Source: Mixta mediterraneensis (GTDB taxonomy: Bacteria > Pseudomonadota > Gammaproteobacteria > Enterobacterales > Enterobacteriaceae). Taken from it: a DNA stretch of 57,906 nt. Every line of letters starts with the position of its first letter. Position 1 is the first letter of the stretch. The DNA lies in contig NZ_JACFXY010000017.1 of assembly GCF_014946725.1 (NCBI RefSeq), forward strand, positions 1 through 57,906, given 5' to 3'. Below the pieces are notes generated by a model. The model did no database searches and was not told the DNA's origin. It saw nothing but the letters and a program-made list of their open reading frames with translations. Positions 1-8,506 of this stretch are shown in pieces. The position numbers and the translations under genes are program-made.

Positions 1-127
1 GTGTAAAACACTAATCTCCACTCTGGTCTCCAATGTCATCATTGGCAGTGCCTTAAAACTGCCATTTTTACCCTAGGTGGGTCAGATTTACATCGGCAGG
101 TGGGCCAGTTTTACATCGGTAGCGACA
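1..127 (-). mobile_element. Terminus of an IS21-like insertion sequence (left copy, partial)
   Basis: These 127 bases are the exact reverse complement of 57780-57906, and the match stops at the next base on both sides. Read outward (from 127 to 1) the element starts TGTCGCTACC. It holds two near-identical 19-base repeats at 99-117 and 76-94, spaced 23 bases apart (GATGTAAAAC.. and GATGTAAATC.., both ending in CCCACC). Multiple short repeats next to a TG terminus are typical of IS21-family ends, where the transposase IstA binds. No transposase gene is inside the window. Family assignment is inference from end structure. The 127-base length probably reflects an assembler k-mer overlap rather than biology. 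Confidence 0.75.
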
Positions 128-620
128 TTATGGTTTTTCGCTGCAGGCTAATAAAGCCGTTGATCAAGGAATGCGCCCGGTAGTTGATGAGCTGTCAGCG
201 ATTCGCGTTCCGCAAGATTATCTCACTCGCCGTGATTCATTGCGTCAGGCCAACGGCGCGTTAGTCATGGTTACGCAACAGATCGAGAGCGCCAAAATGC
301 AGGCCGACAGCAGCAAGGCCGCATTAAAACAGCCGGACGATCTTAAAAAGGTTTACGACAGCGTGTATGACAAAATAGTAACACAACCCGCTAACTTGCT
401 GATTCCGCTGCTGCCTAAATTACAGGCGTTGAGCCAGGGCGCGGTGCAAACCGGTGACTTTCTGCAAACGCAGGGCACGCGCGTGAGTTTTAACGATGGC
501 GGTGTGCAATTTCCGACCCAGGATCAGGCAACGCAATATAATACGCTGATGAGCAATCTATCAGCGAATGCACAAGCGCTGACGCAGGCACAAAATGCCG
601 TGCAGGCTAGCTCTCAATAG
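128..620 (+). pseudogene. yiaF: yiaF-like DUF3053 lipoprotein, 5' end lost at IS junction
   Basis: The reading frame is open from the IS border (first full codon at 129, Tyr-Gly-Phe-Ser) to the stop at 620, about 163 codons. The residues up to and beyond Met at 171 (MRPVVDELSAIRVPQDY) match the middle and C-terminal part of E. coli YiaF, a DUF3053 lipoprotein of about 235 residues with no established function. The signal peptide, the lipobox Cys and roughly the first 70 residues are missing because the IS terminus lies directly against codon 129. Without its export signal the remnant should not give a working lipoprotein. An internal start at 171 could still make a cytosolic fragment, which is unlikely to matter. 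Confidence 0.85.
243..243. other. Inner edge note: start of long open yiaF frame region
   Basis: No separate feature here; the base lies within the yiaF remnant at 128-620 and is listed only to state that no start codon with a good ribosome-binding site was seen inside the remnant. Confidence 0.1.
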
Positions 621-628
621 TTGAAATT

Positions 629-654
629 CAGGGTAAGCCGCCGCGCTTACCCTG
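629..654 (+). terminator. Rho-independent terminator after the yiaF remnant
   Basis: A perfect 10-base stem (CAGGGTAAGC at 629-638, GCTTACCCTG at 645-654) with a 6-base loop lies 8 bases after the stop codon and is followed by CTCTTTAT. It would end transcription of the yiaF remnant before the mtl promoter region. Confidence 0.7.
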
Positions 655-713
655 CTCTTTATCGCATCACTTTCTTTCAGATTTTATCCAGCCCGTAGCT
701 TGCGTGACTAAAG

Positions 714-924
714 TGTGATCTGGCGCATTTTTGACCAAAAAAATATTTGTGATCTAAATCACATAAATGAAACAAACCGTCCTCTGTTAATTGTGATCTA
801 AATCACACACCTTCCCGGAATACGTTCAAATTGCCGCCAATATGGCTTCCCTACACCCTTTTTTTGTGATCCATATCACTTAAATAACCCTCAGTAACCC
901 CGTAAGTGCGTGATCTTAATCACA
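714..924 (+). promoter_or_regulatory. Array of CRP-type sites upstream of mtlA
   Basis: Four strong CRP-like palindromes of the TGTGA-N6-TCACA type lie at 748-763 and 792-807 (both TGTGATCTAAATCACA), 865-880 (TGTGATCCATATCACT) and 909-924 (CGTGATCTTAATCACA). A degenerate half site starts at 714. Two of the spacings are exactly 44 bases, so those pairs sit on nearly the same helix face. The mannitol operon of E. coli is known for several CRP sites upstream of mtlA, so strong catabolite activation is expected. FNR could also read some of these half sites. The region 621-1066 holds no gene. Confidence 0.85.
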
Positions 925-1066
925 TTTAGGTTGGGTGCTACGCAGCGTCATATTCGCGTGGTAGAGTCCGCGTGCATACAGTAATACCAACGGCTCCCCG
1001 CCATGGTCGCTAAACAAAAACAAACGCGCTCTCCTATTGCAGCGCGTCTCAATAAGGGGTGAGTTT

Positions 1067-3004
1067 ATGTCCTCATCAGTGAAGGTCAGAGTACAAAGCT
1101 TTGGTCGTTTTCTGAGTAATATGGTGATGCCAAACATCGGAGCGTTTATCGCCTGGGGTATCATCACAGCGCTGTTTATTCCAACCGGCTGGATGCCAAA
1201 CGAAACGCTGGCCAAACTGGTTGGGCCGATGATTACCTACCTGCTGCCGCTATTGATCGGTTACACCGGTGGGCGTCTGGTTGGTGGCGATCGCGGTGGT
1301 GTGGTTGGTGCGATCACCACCATGGGCGTGATTGTTGGCGCAGATATGCCGATGTTCCTCGGCTCCATGATTGCGGGTCCACTGGGTGGCTGGGCGATTA
1401 AATCATTTGACCGTGCCATTGATGGCAAGATCAAAAGCGGTTTCGAAATGCTGGTTAACAACTTCTCTGCCGGTATTATCGGTATGTTGTTGGCGTTACT
1501 GGCATTTCTGGCAATTGGTCCGCTGGTTGAAGGCCTGTCGCACATTCTCGCCGCCGGGGTAAACCTGATGGTGCAGAACAATTTACTGCCGCTGACGTCC
1601 ATCTTTGTTGAACCCGCAAAAATTCTTTTCCTTAACAACGCAATCAACCACGGTATCTTCTCGCCGCTGGGCATCCAGCAGGCCAGCGAAGCCGGAAAAT
1701 CTATTTTCTTCCTGATTGAAGCTAACCCAGGCCCCGGTATGGGTGTGCTGGTGGCGTACATGTTCTTTGGTCGTGGTAGTGCAAAACAGTCTGCGGGCGG
1801 TGCGGCGATTATCCACTTCCTTGGCGGTATCCACGAAATTTACTTCCCTTACGTGCTGATGGCGCCTCGCCTGCTGCTGGCAGTTATCCTCGGCGGTATG
1901 ACTGGCGTGTTTACCCTGACCCTGCTGAAAGGCGGTCTGGTTTCTCCCGCCTCACCAGGTTCTATCCTGGCGGTATTGGCAATGACGCCAAAAGGTACCT
2001 ATTTTGCCAATATCGCAGCGATTATCGCGGCCTTCGTGGTTTCTTTTGTTGTATCAGCGATCCTGCTGAAACCCAGCAAAGTGAAAGAAGAGGACGATAT
2101 TGAAGCGGCAACCCGCCGTATGCAGGACATGAAAGCCCAGTCTAAAGGACAGAGCGTTGCGGGTGGTGCTGCAGTGGCAAGCGATGCGATGAGTGTCGAT
2201 CTGGATCATGTGCGTAAAATTATCGTCGCCTGTGATGCTGGCATGGGCTCCAGCGCAATGGGTGCGGGCGTGCTGCGTAAGAAAGTGCAGGACGCCGGTC
2301 TGAGCAATGTGTCAGTAACGAATACCGCCATCAATGCCCTGCCGGGTGATGTGGATCTGGTAATCACTCACCGCGACTTAACTGAACGCGCGATTCGCCA
2401 GGCTCCTCATGCTCAGCACATTTCGCTGAATAACTTCCTCGACAGCGCGCTGTATAGCACCCTGACCGAGCGTTTAGCCACAGCCAATCGTGGCGAAGCT
2501 AAGCCTGCAACGACACCACAAACGGTGAGCGACAGCCACGATGAAGGCAATGCGCAGCTGTTCAAACTGGGCGCCGACAATGTTTTTCTCGGTCAGAGCG
2601 CAACGAATAAAGAGCAGGCGATTCGTTTTGCAGGCGAACAGTTAGTGAAAGGCGGCTACGTTGAGCCAGAATATGTCGAAGCGATGCTGGAACGTGAGAA
2701 ACTGACGCCAACTTATCTCGGTGAATCCATTGCTGTGCCTCACGGAACAGTCGAAGCTAAGGACCGCGTACTGAAAACCGGTGTGGTGTTCTGCCAGTAT
2801 CCGGCTGGTGTGCAGTTTGGTGAGGAAGCAGAGGATATTGCCCGTCTGGTCATTGGTATTGCTGCGCGTAATAACGAGCATATTCAGGTGATTACCAGCC
2901 TGACCAACGCGCTGGACGACGATCGGGTCATTGAGAAGCTGGCCAATACCGCCAGCGTGCAGGAAGTGTTGGATCTGCTGTCAGGCAGTCCGGCTATCGC
3001 GTAA
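1067..3004 (+). CDS. mtlA: Mannitol-specific PTS enzyme IICBA
   Basis: Imports and phosphorylates D-mannitol to mannitol 1-phosphate at the inner membrane. The 645-residue product matches E. coli MtlA (637) along its length. An N-terminal membrane IIC domain (about residues 10-345) is followed by a IIB domain with the phospho-cysteine loop IVACDAGMGSS (Cys389), and a IIA domain with the phospho-histidine motif AVPHG (His559). These are the equivalents of Cys384 and His554 in E. coli. Start chosen at ATG 1067 because AAGGGGTGA lies just upstream and MSSSVKVRVQSFGRFLS fits the family; an earlier in-frame start at 1037 only adds unrelated residues. First gene of mtlADR. Confidence 0.97.
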   Translation: MSSSVKVRVQSFGRFLSNMVMPNIGAFIAWGIITALFIPTGWMPNETLAKLVGPMITYLLPLLIGYTGGRLVGGDRGGVVGAITTMGVIVGADMPMFLGSMIAGPLGGWAIKSFDRAIDGKIKSGFEMLVNNFSAGIIGMLLALLAFLAIGPLVEGLSHILAAGVNLMVQNNLLPLTSIFVEPAKILFLNNAINHGIFSPLGIQQASEAGKSIFFLIEANPGPGMGVLVAYMFFGRGSAKQSAGGAAIIHFLGGIHEIYFPYVLMAPRLLLAVILGGMTGVFTLTLLKGGLVSPASPGSILAVLAMTPKGTYFANIAAIIAAFVVSFVVSAILLKPSKVKEEDDIEAATRRMQDMKAQSKGQSVAGGAAVASDAMSVDLDHVRKIIVACDAGMGSSAMGAGVLRKKVQDAGLSNVSVTNTAINALPGDVDLVITHRDLTERAIRQAPHAQHISLNNFLDSALYSTLTERLATANRGEAKPATTPQTVSDSHDEGNAQLFKLGADNVFLGQSATNKEQAIRFAGEQLVKGGYVEPEYVEAMLEREKLTPTYLGESIAVPHGTVEAKDRVLKTGVVFCQYPAGVQFGEEAEDIARLVIGIAARNNEHIQVITSLTNALDDDRVIEKLANTASVQEVLDLLSGSPAIA

Positions 3005-3071
3005 TTCAGTCAGTTTATTTTCCCTGGGGCGGGCATGCTCGCCCTTTCGTCTTTTGATATGGGTCAAGTTT

Positions 3072-4220
3072 ATGAAAGCGTTACATTTTGGAGCAGGCAA
3101 CATCGGCCGTGGTTTCATTGGCAAACTGTTAGCCGATGCGGGCATCGAACTGGTATTTGCAGACGTCAATCAGGTCGTGCTGGATGCACTAAACGCGCGT
3201 CATGAGTATCCCGTTCATGTGGTCGGCGAGCAGGCGAAAATCGAAATTGTTAAAAACGTAAGCGCCGTAAACAGCGCCAGCGAGGATATTATTTCGCTGG
3301 TTGCCGGGGTTGATATGGTTACCACGGCTGTGGGTCCGCAGATCCTTGAGCGCATCGCTGGTAGCGTGGCAAAAGGCCTGGCCAAACGTAGCGACAGCGG
3401 GAATAGCCGTCCGTTAAATATCATTGCCTGTGAAAATATGGTGCGCGGTACCAGCCAGCTAAAACAGCATGTGTTGAAAGCGCTGCCGGAGAAGTACCAC
3501 GCGTGGCTGGAACAGCATGTCGGTTTTGTTGATTCTGCGGTTGACCGTATCGTGCCTCCTTCAGAAGCGGGCAGCAGCGATCCGCTGGAAGTCACCGTTG
3601 AAACCTTCAGCGAGTGGATTGTCGATAAAACCCAGTTCAAAGGCGCGCTGCCAGAGATTGCTGGTATGGAGCTGACCGACAATCTGATGGCGTTTGTTGA
3701 GCGCAAGCTTTTCACATTGAATACCGGCCATGCGATTACCGCCTACCTCGGTCAGTTAGCCGGTCATCAAACCATTCGTGATGCTATTCTGGACGATAAA
3801 ATCCGTGCGGTAGTGAAAGGCGCAATGGAAGAAAGTGGCGCGGTGCTGATCAAACGCTACGGCTTTGAAGCCGACAAACATGCGGCTTACATTCAGAAAA
3901 TCTTGGGTCGTTTTGAAAATCCATACCTGAAAGATGACGTTGAGCGCGTAGGCCGCCAGCCGCTGCGTAAGCTGAGCGCCGGGGATCGCCTGATCAAGCC
4001 AACGCTGGGCACGCTGGAATACCAGTTACCGCACGCTAATCTGGTGCAGGGCATTGCTGCCGCTATGCATTACCGCAGCGATCAGGATCCACAAGCGCAA
4101 AAACTCGCCACGTTATTACAGGAAAAAGGTCCACAAGCCACGCTAGCTCAGGTTTCTGGCCTTGAGGCCGACAGCGAGGTGGTGACTTCGGTAGTGAGCG
4201 CATATAACGCTATGGCATAA
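3072..4220 (+). CDS. mtlD: Mannitol-1-phosphate 5-dehydrogenase
   Basis: Oxidises mannitol 1-phosphate to fructose 6-phosphate with NAD+, linking MtlA uptake to glycolysis. The 382-residue product has exactly the E. coli length. It opens with the nucleotide-binding loop FGAGNIGRGFIG of the polyol-specific long-chain dehydrogenases, and the DNLMAFVERKLFTLNTGHA segment belongs to the catalytic domain. Start ATG 3072 (MKALHFGAG) is the family start; the longer frame from 2931 runs through the mtlA tail and is a shadow. It lies 67 bases after mtlA, on the same strand and presumably in the same transcript. Confidence 0.97.
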   Translation: MKALHFGAGNIGRGFIGKLLADAGIELVFADVNQVVLDALNARHEYPVHVVGEQAKIEIVKNVSAVNSASEDIISLVAGVDMVTTAVGPQILERIAGSVAKGLAKRSDSGNSRPLNIIACENMVRGTSQLKQHVLKALPEKYHAWLEQHVGFVDSAVDRIVPPSEAGSSDPLEVTVETFSEWIVDKTQFKGALPEIAGMELTDNLMAFVERKLFTLNTGHAITAYLGQLAGHQTIRDAILDDKIRAVVKGAMEESGAVLIKRYGFEADKHAAYIQKILGRFENPYLKDDVERVGRQPLRKLSAGDRLIKPTLGTLEYQLPHANLVQGIAAAMHYRSDQDPQAQKLATLLQEKGPQATLAQVSGLEADSEVVTSVVSAYNAMA

Positions 4221-4242
4221 TGCGCGCGTGTTAGCGATGCAA

Positions 4243-4272
4243 GCCGGGCGCAGTTCGCCTGCGCCCGACGGC
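4243..4272. repeat. REP-like hairpin between mtlD and mtlR
   Basis: GCCGGGCGCA at 4243-4252 can pair with TGCGCCCGACGGC at 4260-4272 with a small bulge. The GCCGG..CGGC ends recall enterobacterial repetitive extragenic palindromes, which often sit between operon genes and protect the upstream mRNA. Only one copy was noticed in the window, so the REP label is tentative. Its presence argues that the mtlR coding sequence begins after it. Confidence 0.5.
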
Positions 4273-4284
4273 AGTATTAAACCC

Positions 4285-4830
4285 ATGCAGGCAATAATGG
4301 AAGAGAAGCAAGCTTTTGAGAACCGGGTGCTTGAGCGCCTGAACGCCGGTCGCTCGGTGAGAAGCTTTCTGATCGCCGCCGTTGAACTGTTAGCCGAAGC
4401 GGTCAATCTGCTGGTATTACAGGTATTTCGTAAAGACGATTACGCTGTGAAATACGCCGTTGAACCACTGCTGCTCGGTGATGGTCCGCTTGGTGAATTG
4501 CCGGTGCGGCTCAAGCTGATTTATGGTCTGGGCGTGATTAATCGCCACGAGTATGAAGATTGTGAATTGCTGCTCGCGCTGCGCGAAGAATTAAATCATG
4601 ATGCGGGCGATTATCGCTTTACTGATGATGAAATTCTCGGTCCATTTGGCGAGCTGCATTGCGTAACGGCATGGCCGCCGGTGCCGGAATTCCATCCCGA
4701 TGATGTCGATCTGCGTGCTATGCAGCAGTTACGCTATTTACAGATGGTGCGCTCCACTATGGTACTGTCGCTCACGGAGCTGATTTCCCGCATCAGCCTG
4801 AAGCAAGCGTTTAAGAAACCTGCCAGTTAA
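4285..4830 (+). CDS. mtlR: Mannitol operon repressor
   Basis: MtlR-family repressor of the mannitol operon. MtlR proteins lack a classic helix-turn-helix and are all-helical. From MQAIMEEKQAFENRVLERLNAG the product aligns with E. coli MtlR to the end, including RKDDYAVKYAVEPLL, REELNHDAG and STMVLSLTELIS. With ATG 4285 the length is 181 residues against 195 in E. coli. A GTG at 4228 would give 200, but its extra residues are encoded by the REP-like hairpin and do not match. ATG 4297 is a further alternative. No clear Shine-Dalgarno precedes any of them, so the start is uncertain. Confidence 0.9.
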   Translation: MQAIMEEKQAFENRVLERLNAGRSVRSFLIAAVELLAEAVNLLVLQVFRKDDYAVKYAVEPLLLGDGPLGELPVRLKLIYGLGVINRHEYEDCELLLALREELNHDAGDYRFTDDEILGPFGELHCVTAWPPVPEFHPDDVDLRAMQQLRYLQMVRSTMVLSLTELISRISLKQAFKKPAS

Positions 4831-4835
4831 AGCTT

Positions 4836-4857
4836 AACGGGCGCATTAGCGCCTGTT
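4836..4857 (+). terminator. Candidate terminator of the mtl operon
   Basis: AACGGGCGC (4836-4844) pairs with GCGCCTGTT (4849-4857) with one G-T pair, 5 bases after the mtlR stop. The following T-run is weak (ATCGTCC), so termination may be partial. Confidence 0.5.
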
Positions 4858-4937
4858 ATCGTCCTAACCACATCGAGAATATGCCCCGATTTTGGTGTAT
4901 CCTTTGCCTGTTTTCCTCAATGAGTTTGAGTTGTTTT

Positions 4938-5300
4938 ATGAAAGAGCCAGAAAAGAACGAAATCAAACGTCTTAGCGATCAGCTGGACGCCCTGAACCGC
5001 AAAGAGCTGCAGCTGCTGGAGTCGGGTGATTCAGAGAAGTTAGGCACGCTGTTAAAAGAGAAAGAAACGCTGGTTACCGAGATTGAACGCCTGCGTAATC
5101 AGCGCGTCGAGAAGCTGAGTGTAGAAGCGCAGAAACTACAAAAATTGCCCTTTCATCGCGAAATTACCAAAAAAGAGCAAGCGAACTTAGGCGCGCTGAA
5201 GAAAAGCGTGCGCGGCCTGGTTGTGGTGCATCCAATGACCGCGCTGGGACGCGAAATGGGTCTGCAGGTCATGACCGGTTTCGCTAAAAACGCCTTTTGA
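4938..5300 (+). CDS. yibL: YibL family ribosome-associated protein
   Basis: The 120-residue product has the same length as E. coli YibL, which has been reported to associate with ribosomes; its precise role is not known. The sequence is a highly charged coiled-coil (MKEPEKNEIKRLSDQLDAL) followed by the conserved C-terminal block KKSVRGLVVVHPMTALGREM. Start ATG 4938 matches the family start; the earlier frame start at 4881 would add an unrelated stretch. It follows mtlR as in E. coli. A small hairpin (GATCAGGC/GCCTGATC, 5306-5325) after the stop may serve as a terminator for both yibL and the convergent gene. Confidence 0.93.
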   Translation: MKEPEKNEIKRLSDQLDALNRKELQLLESGDSEKLGTLLKEKETLVTEIERLRNQRVEKLSVEAQKLQKLPFHREITKKEQANLGALKKSVRGLVVVHPMTALGREMGLQVMTGFAKNAF

Positions 5301-5307
5301 GTGACGA

Positions 5308-6270
5308 TCAGGCTGTGGCCTGATCGACCTTACGCTGTCCGGCGGCGGCATAAACCTGCTCCGCCAGGCCATCCAGCAGTTCATAACGTCGGCGATATTC
5401 GGCGCGTTTTTTGCTGGCAATCTCTTCCAGAGATTTACGCGGCAGGCTTAAAGGCAGCGTAAATATCCCGTCTGCGCGTTCCTCTCCGTTTAGCGACAGC
5501 CAGAACTCACTGTAACTGGCAAAAAAATGTTCGCTTTTACTGTGACGATAACGCAGGCTGCGAAAAACATGCGTATCGTCGCCCACGGCGGCAATTTTTT
5601 GCACGCCACACAGTTCCGCGAAAATAAACACGACATCCATTAACAGCCGTTTGGGAAATACGCCGTGTGCAGCTTTAGTAGCCTCGCGAATAACCTCATG
5701 GTTAATATTTTTCCTTGGCCCTTGTAACCCACCAATTAATAAGGTGCGTTGTTGCTTTTCATTAATAACTGAAAAAGAGAGGGAAGCAATAATCTGCTGT
5801 TGATAACGCAGTACTAATGTGACTTCCCCTTCACGGTCGTAATATCCTGGGCTACAGCTAATTAAAAAGCTTTCATTATTTTTGCCCTGAAAAGCCGCAA
5901 TCACATTATCACCCGGACTTTGCAGTAGCTGGCGCAACATCGGGTTTTCCAGCTGCTGCATAAACTGATAATGGTCGATAATCGCCTGCGCTCGCGCCGC
6001 CACGCTGATTCCGGCACGCAGATAGGGACGGTGCAGCTTGGCAGGCAACAGCCCTTGCTGGTTCATTAACTGCGCAATTTGCGGTAGCCGGGAAAGCCGA
6101 TGTAAGTAGCGCAGCGTCGTGACCGGCGCTATTAGCGTCCTTAACACAAACTTCATGCGGAAGCGTTTACTCAGCCATAGTTTATCCGGAACCTGTTTTC
6201 CGCTAACTAACGGGAAAAACAGCGAAGCGGGCGAATCAATATTCGTCTCATAAGCAGTAATCATCGACAT
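5308..6270 (-). CDS. VirK/YbjX family DUF535 protein
   Basis: The 320-residue product belongs to the DUF535 family, which includes Salmonella/Shigella VirK and E. coli YbjX, proteins linked to outer-membrane or antimicrobial-peptide stress but without a known biochemical activity. Family hallmarks visible include LLIGGLQGPRKNINHEVIREATKAAHGVFPK split around residues 180-205, the RSLRYRHSK segment and a basic C-terminal part. No signal peptide or membrane segment is evident, so it is probably cytosolic. It stands alone, convergent with yibL. GC content drops in the middle of the gene (about 5700-5900), where codon use looks more AT-rich than in neighbours; this may reflect older horizontal origin. 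Start M6270 is provisional; MITAYETNID is an alternative. Confidence 0.8.
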   Translation of the reverse strand: MSMITAYETNIDSPASLFFPLVSGKQVPDKLWLSKRFRMKFVLRTLIAPVTTLRYLHRLSRLPQIAQLMNQQGLLPAKLHRPYLRAGISVAARAQAIIDHYQFMQQLENPMLRQLLQSPGDNVIAAFQGKNNESFLISCSPGYYDREGEVTLVLRYQQQIIASLSFSVINEKQQRTLLIGGLQGPRKNINHEVIREATKAAHGVFPKRLLMDVVFIFAELCGVQKIAAVGDDTHVFRSLRYRHSKSEHFFASYSEFWLSLNGEERADGIFTLPLSLPRKSLEEIASKKRAEYRRRYELLDGLAEQVYAAAGQRKVDQATA

Positions 6271-6434
6271 GATAGCGTCACACCCTGAAGTGATAATGAC
6301 GCTTAGCGTACGGTGAGAATTATCAACGGCGCGTTAATGCCACCATAAATGAGAGCTTACAGAGTCAAAAACGATTAATTGTTTATTTTTGGTTTAATAA
6401 GCGACGATAGAAAGTAAACTGCCGTTAAACCTGT

Positions 6435-6468
6435 AATAAAAAACCGATGAAATGGCTTCCATCGGTTT
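6435..6468 (-). terminator. Terminator of sodA
   Basis: On the minus strand AACCGATG (6467-6460) and CATCGGTT (6449-6442) form a stem of at least 8 bp, followed by a T-run (6441-6435). It sits 30 bases past the sodA stop. Confidence 0.85.
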
Positions 6469-6496
6469 ATTATGGTGAATTTAACGTAATGTTAAA

Positions 6497-7114
6497 TTAT
6501 TTAGCTGAAGCGAAACGTGCGGCTGCTTCGTCCCAGTTAACCACATTCCAGAATGCCTTGATGTAGTCAGGACGCTTGTTCTGATATTTCAGATAGTAAG
6601 CATGTTCCCACACATCCAGACCAAGGATTGGGAAGCCAGAGACGCCAGCAACTGCTTCGCCCATCAGTGGGTTATCCTGGTTTGCGGTAGAAACCACAGC
6701 CAGTTTGTCACCTTTTTTAACCAGCCACGCCCAGCCAGAGCCGAAACGGGTTGCGGCGGCTTTCTCGAACTCTTCCTGGAATTTTTCAACGCTACCGAAA
6801 TCTTTTTCGATTGCCGCTTTCAGATCGCCCTGTAATGTAGTACCGGTTTTCAGGCCCTTCCAGAACAGGCTATGGTTAGCGTGACCGCCCGCGTTGTTAC
6901 GCAGTGGGCCTTTTTTGTCTGCTGGCAGCTGATCAAGTTTAGTGATCAGCTCATCAACCGGCAGATCAGCAAATTCTGTGCCTTCCAGCGCCGCGTTGGC
7001 GTTGTTAACGTAGGTCTGGTGGTGTTTAGTGTGATGGATTTCCATCGTCTGCTTGTCGAAATGCGGTTCCAGTGCGTCGTATGCGTAAGGCAGGGATGGC
7101 AGTGAATAACTCAT
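6497..7114 (-). CDS. sodA: Superoxide dismutase [Mn]
   Basis: Cytosolic manganese superoxide dismutase. The 205-residue product is almost identical in layout to E. coli SodA (206). Visible features are the N-terminal helical domain HHTKHHQTYVNN with the first metal His, GGHANHSLFW with the second, and DVWEHAYYLKYQN with the Asp and last His ligands. Gln in VSTANQDNPLMG is the position typical of Mn enzymes. The start is ATG at 7114 (MSYSLPSLPYAYDAL); the four residues encoded upstream of it do not belong. AGAGGAAG upstream serves as ribosome-binding site. I did not find a clear Fur box in 7115-7306. Confidence 0.97.
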   Translation of the reverse strand: MSYSLPSLPYAYDALEPHFDKQTMEIHHTKHHQTYVNNANAALEGTEFADLPVDELITKLDQLPADKKGPLRNNAGGHANHSLFWKGLKTGTTLQGDLKAAIEKDFGSVEKFQEEFEKAAATRFGSGWAWLVKKGDKLAVVSTANQDNPLMGEAVAGVSGFPILGLDVWEHAYYLKYQNKRPDYIKAFWNVVNWDEAAARFASAK

Positions 7115-7306
7115 GTTCTTCCTCTCCATTTAGTGTTTGAGCAGCACTTGCGTGTGAGCGTGCCGCGTAAGCAGTCGAATCATTATAGTTAAATTCATGA
7201 TCCATAAAAGGGTAATCAATGCCCTACTAAATACGGGGTTTTCCCCGACGGGTGCGCTACGGCGTTAAATACGTTACAGAAAAGTGTGCCGCAGGTGTGG
7301 GGGAGT

Positions 7307-8131
7307 TTAAATCAGCCGCCGAGGATGGGTATAGATGGTGGCACGTCCCGGCTTGCTAAAGCCGACCAGCGTTAAATTACAGCGCTCGGCCACGTCAACC
7401 GCGAGGCGCGTGGCGGCAGACACGGCAAATACGATTTCAACGCCGCACATCGCAGACTTTTGCACCATTTCATAGCTGGCCCGGCTGGAAACCAGTACCG
7501 CGCCCTGCGCCCAGTGCGTCTGACTGCGATAACCCAGCAGCTTATCCAGCGCTACGTGACGCCCTACGTCTTCACTCCCGCCCGCCAGATCGCCGTTTGG
7601 CATCACCCACGCCGCAGCATGCGTACAACCGGTTCTTTGGCCTACCGGCTGGTAATCTTTCAGTTGTGTTAATGCGCGATCCAGATTACACAGTGCAAAT
7701 GTCTGGGTGAAAGGCAACGGCGCGACCGGTTTACCAATCTGATCTAACTGTTCAACGCCACAGACACCGCAACCGGTCCGGCCTGCCAGCGCCCGCCGTT
7801 GCTCTTTAAGCGCCATAAAGCGCCGGCTTGACAGGTCAATCTGTACCTCAATGCCATTGCAGCCGGGTATTATTTCCATGCCGAAAATCTCGCCTGGCGC
7901 GTCGATAATCCCTTCTGACAGCGAAAAACCCAGCGCAAATGCCTCAAGATCTTTGGGTGTCGCCATCATCACCACATGCGAAATACCGTTATACACCAGC
8001 GCAACCGGCACCTCTTCGGCGAGCCAGTCGGCCTGCGACTGCTGCAAATCGTTACGCTGCCAGACCTGTGTTTCACACAGGCCTGCGATTTCGAGCGCAT
8101 TCACGTTACTTTCCGCTTTTTTTAGTTTCAC
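7307..8131 (-). CDS. fdhD: Formate dehydrogenase accessory sulfurtransferase FdhD
   Basis: FdhD moves sulfur from IscS to the molybdenum cofactor of formate dehydrogenases, which need a sulfido ligand for activity. The 274-residue product (E. coli 277) carries the essential CxxC sulfur relay in GRTGCGVCGVEQ, plus ALGFSLSEGII and GGSEDVGRHVALDKLLG, which line the cofactor site. In most enterobacteria it is divergent from fdoGHI. Here the next gene is fdhE itself, and fdoGHI are missing. The gene looks intact, so some other formate dehydrogenase or molybdoenzyme client may exist elsewhere in the genome. Confidence 0.95.
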   Translation of the reverse strand: MKLKKAESNVNALEIAGLCETQVWQRNDLQQSQADWLAEEVPVALVYNGISHVVMMATPKDLEAFALGFSLSEGIIDAPGEIFGMEIIPGCNGIEVQIDLSSRRFMALKEQRRALAGRTGCGVCGVEQLDQIGKPVAPLPFTQTFALCNLDRALTQLKDYQPVGQRTGCTHAAAWVMPNGDLAGGSEDVGRHVALDKLLGYRSQTHWAQGAVLVSSRASYEMVQKSAMCGVEIVFAVSAATRLAVDVAERCNLTLVGFSKPGRATIYTHPRRLI

Positions 8132-8506
8132 TTTGTCTTCGTCCGAACTAAAACCGCATCATGAAGGTATTATTTTCCAGGCCCGGATACATTTTGAACC
8201 GGCGCTGCCGCTGCGACAAGCCAGCATGACAGGCTGTTTTGCTTTGCGCTGGCATCGTTAAGCCAATCACGCTGCTTTTTCCAGTGTCATTTGAAGCCCG
8301 GTAAATATCATTTTGGTCAGAAGTGTGTATTCTGGGCTGCTATCATCAGCTTAGTTCTGCTGCTCCAACGGTAATGTTATCTGACATCCTTGCCGCTGAT
8401 TCACAGGCACACGTACCACAGTGGTTGAAGGCTGAGCGAAAAAAATATCATCCTCACTGCTATCGTGAATAGCGCAAACGGCCATCACAACAGGAAAACG
8501 CCCCTG
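8132..8506. other. Gene-free spacer where fdoGHI would be expected
   Basis: This 375-base spacer between divergent fdhD and fdhE holds no convincing gene. I compared its reading frames by eye with the start and end of formate dehydrogenase subunits and saw no remnant, so the loss is old and clean or the enzyme genes were never here. Promoters for both flanking genes must lie within it; none could be assigned with confidence. Confidence 0.6.

Noticed and set aside
243..243. Single-base placeholder listed in the features at position 243
   Set aside because: It carries no biological claim and should be ignored; the REP-like hairpin meant for this kind of entry is at 4243-4272.
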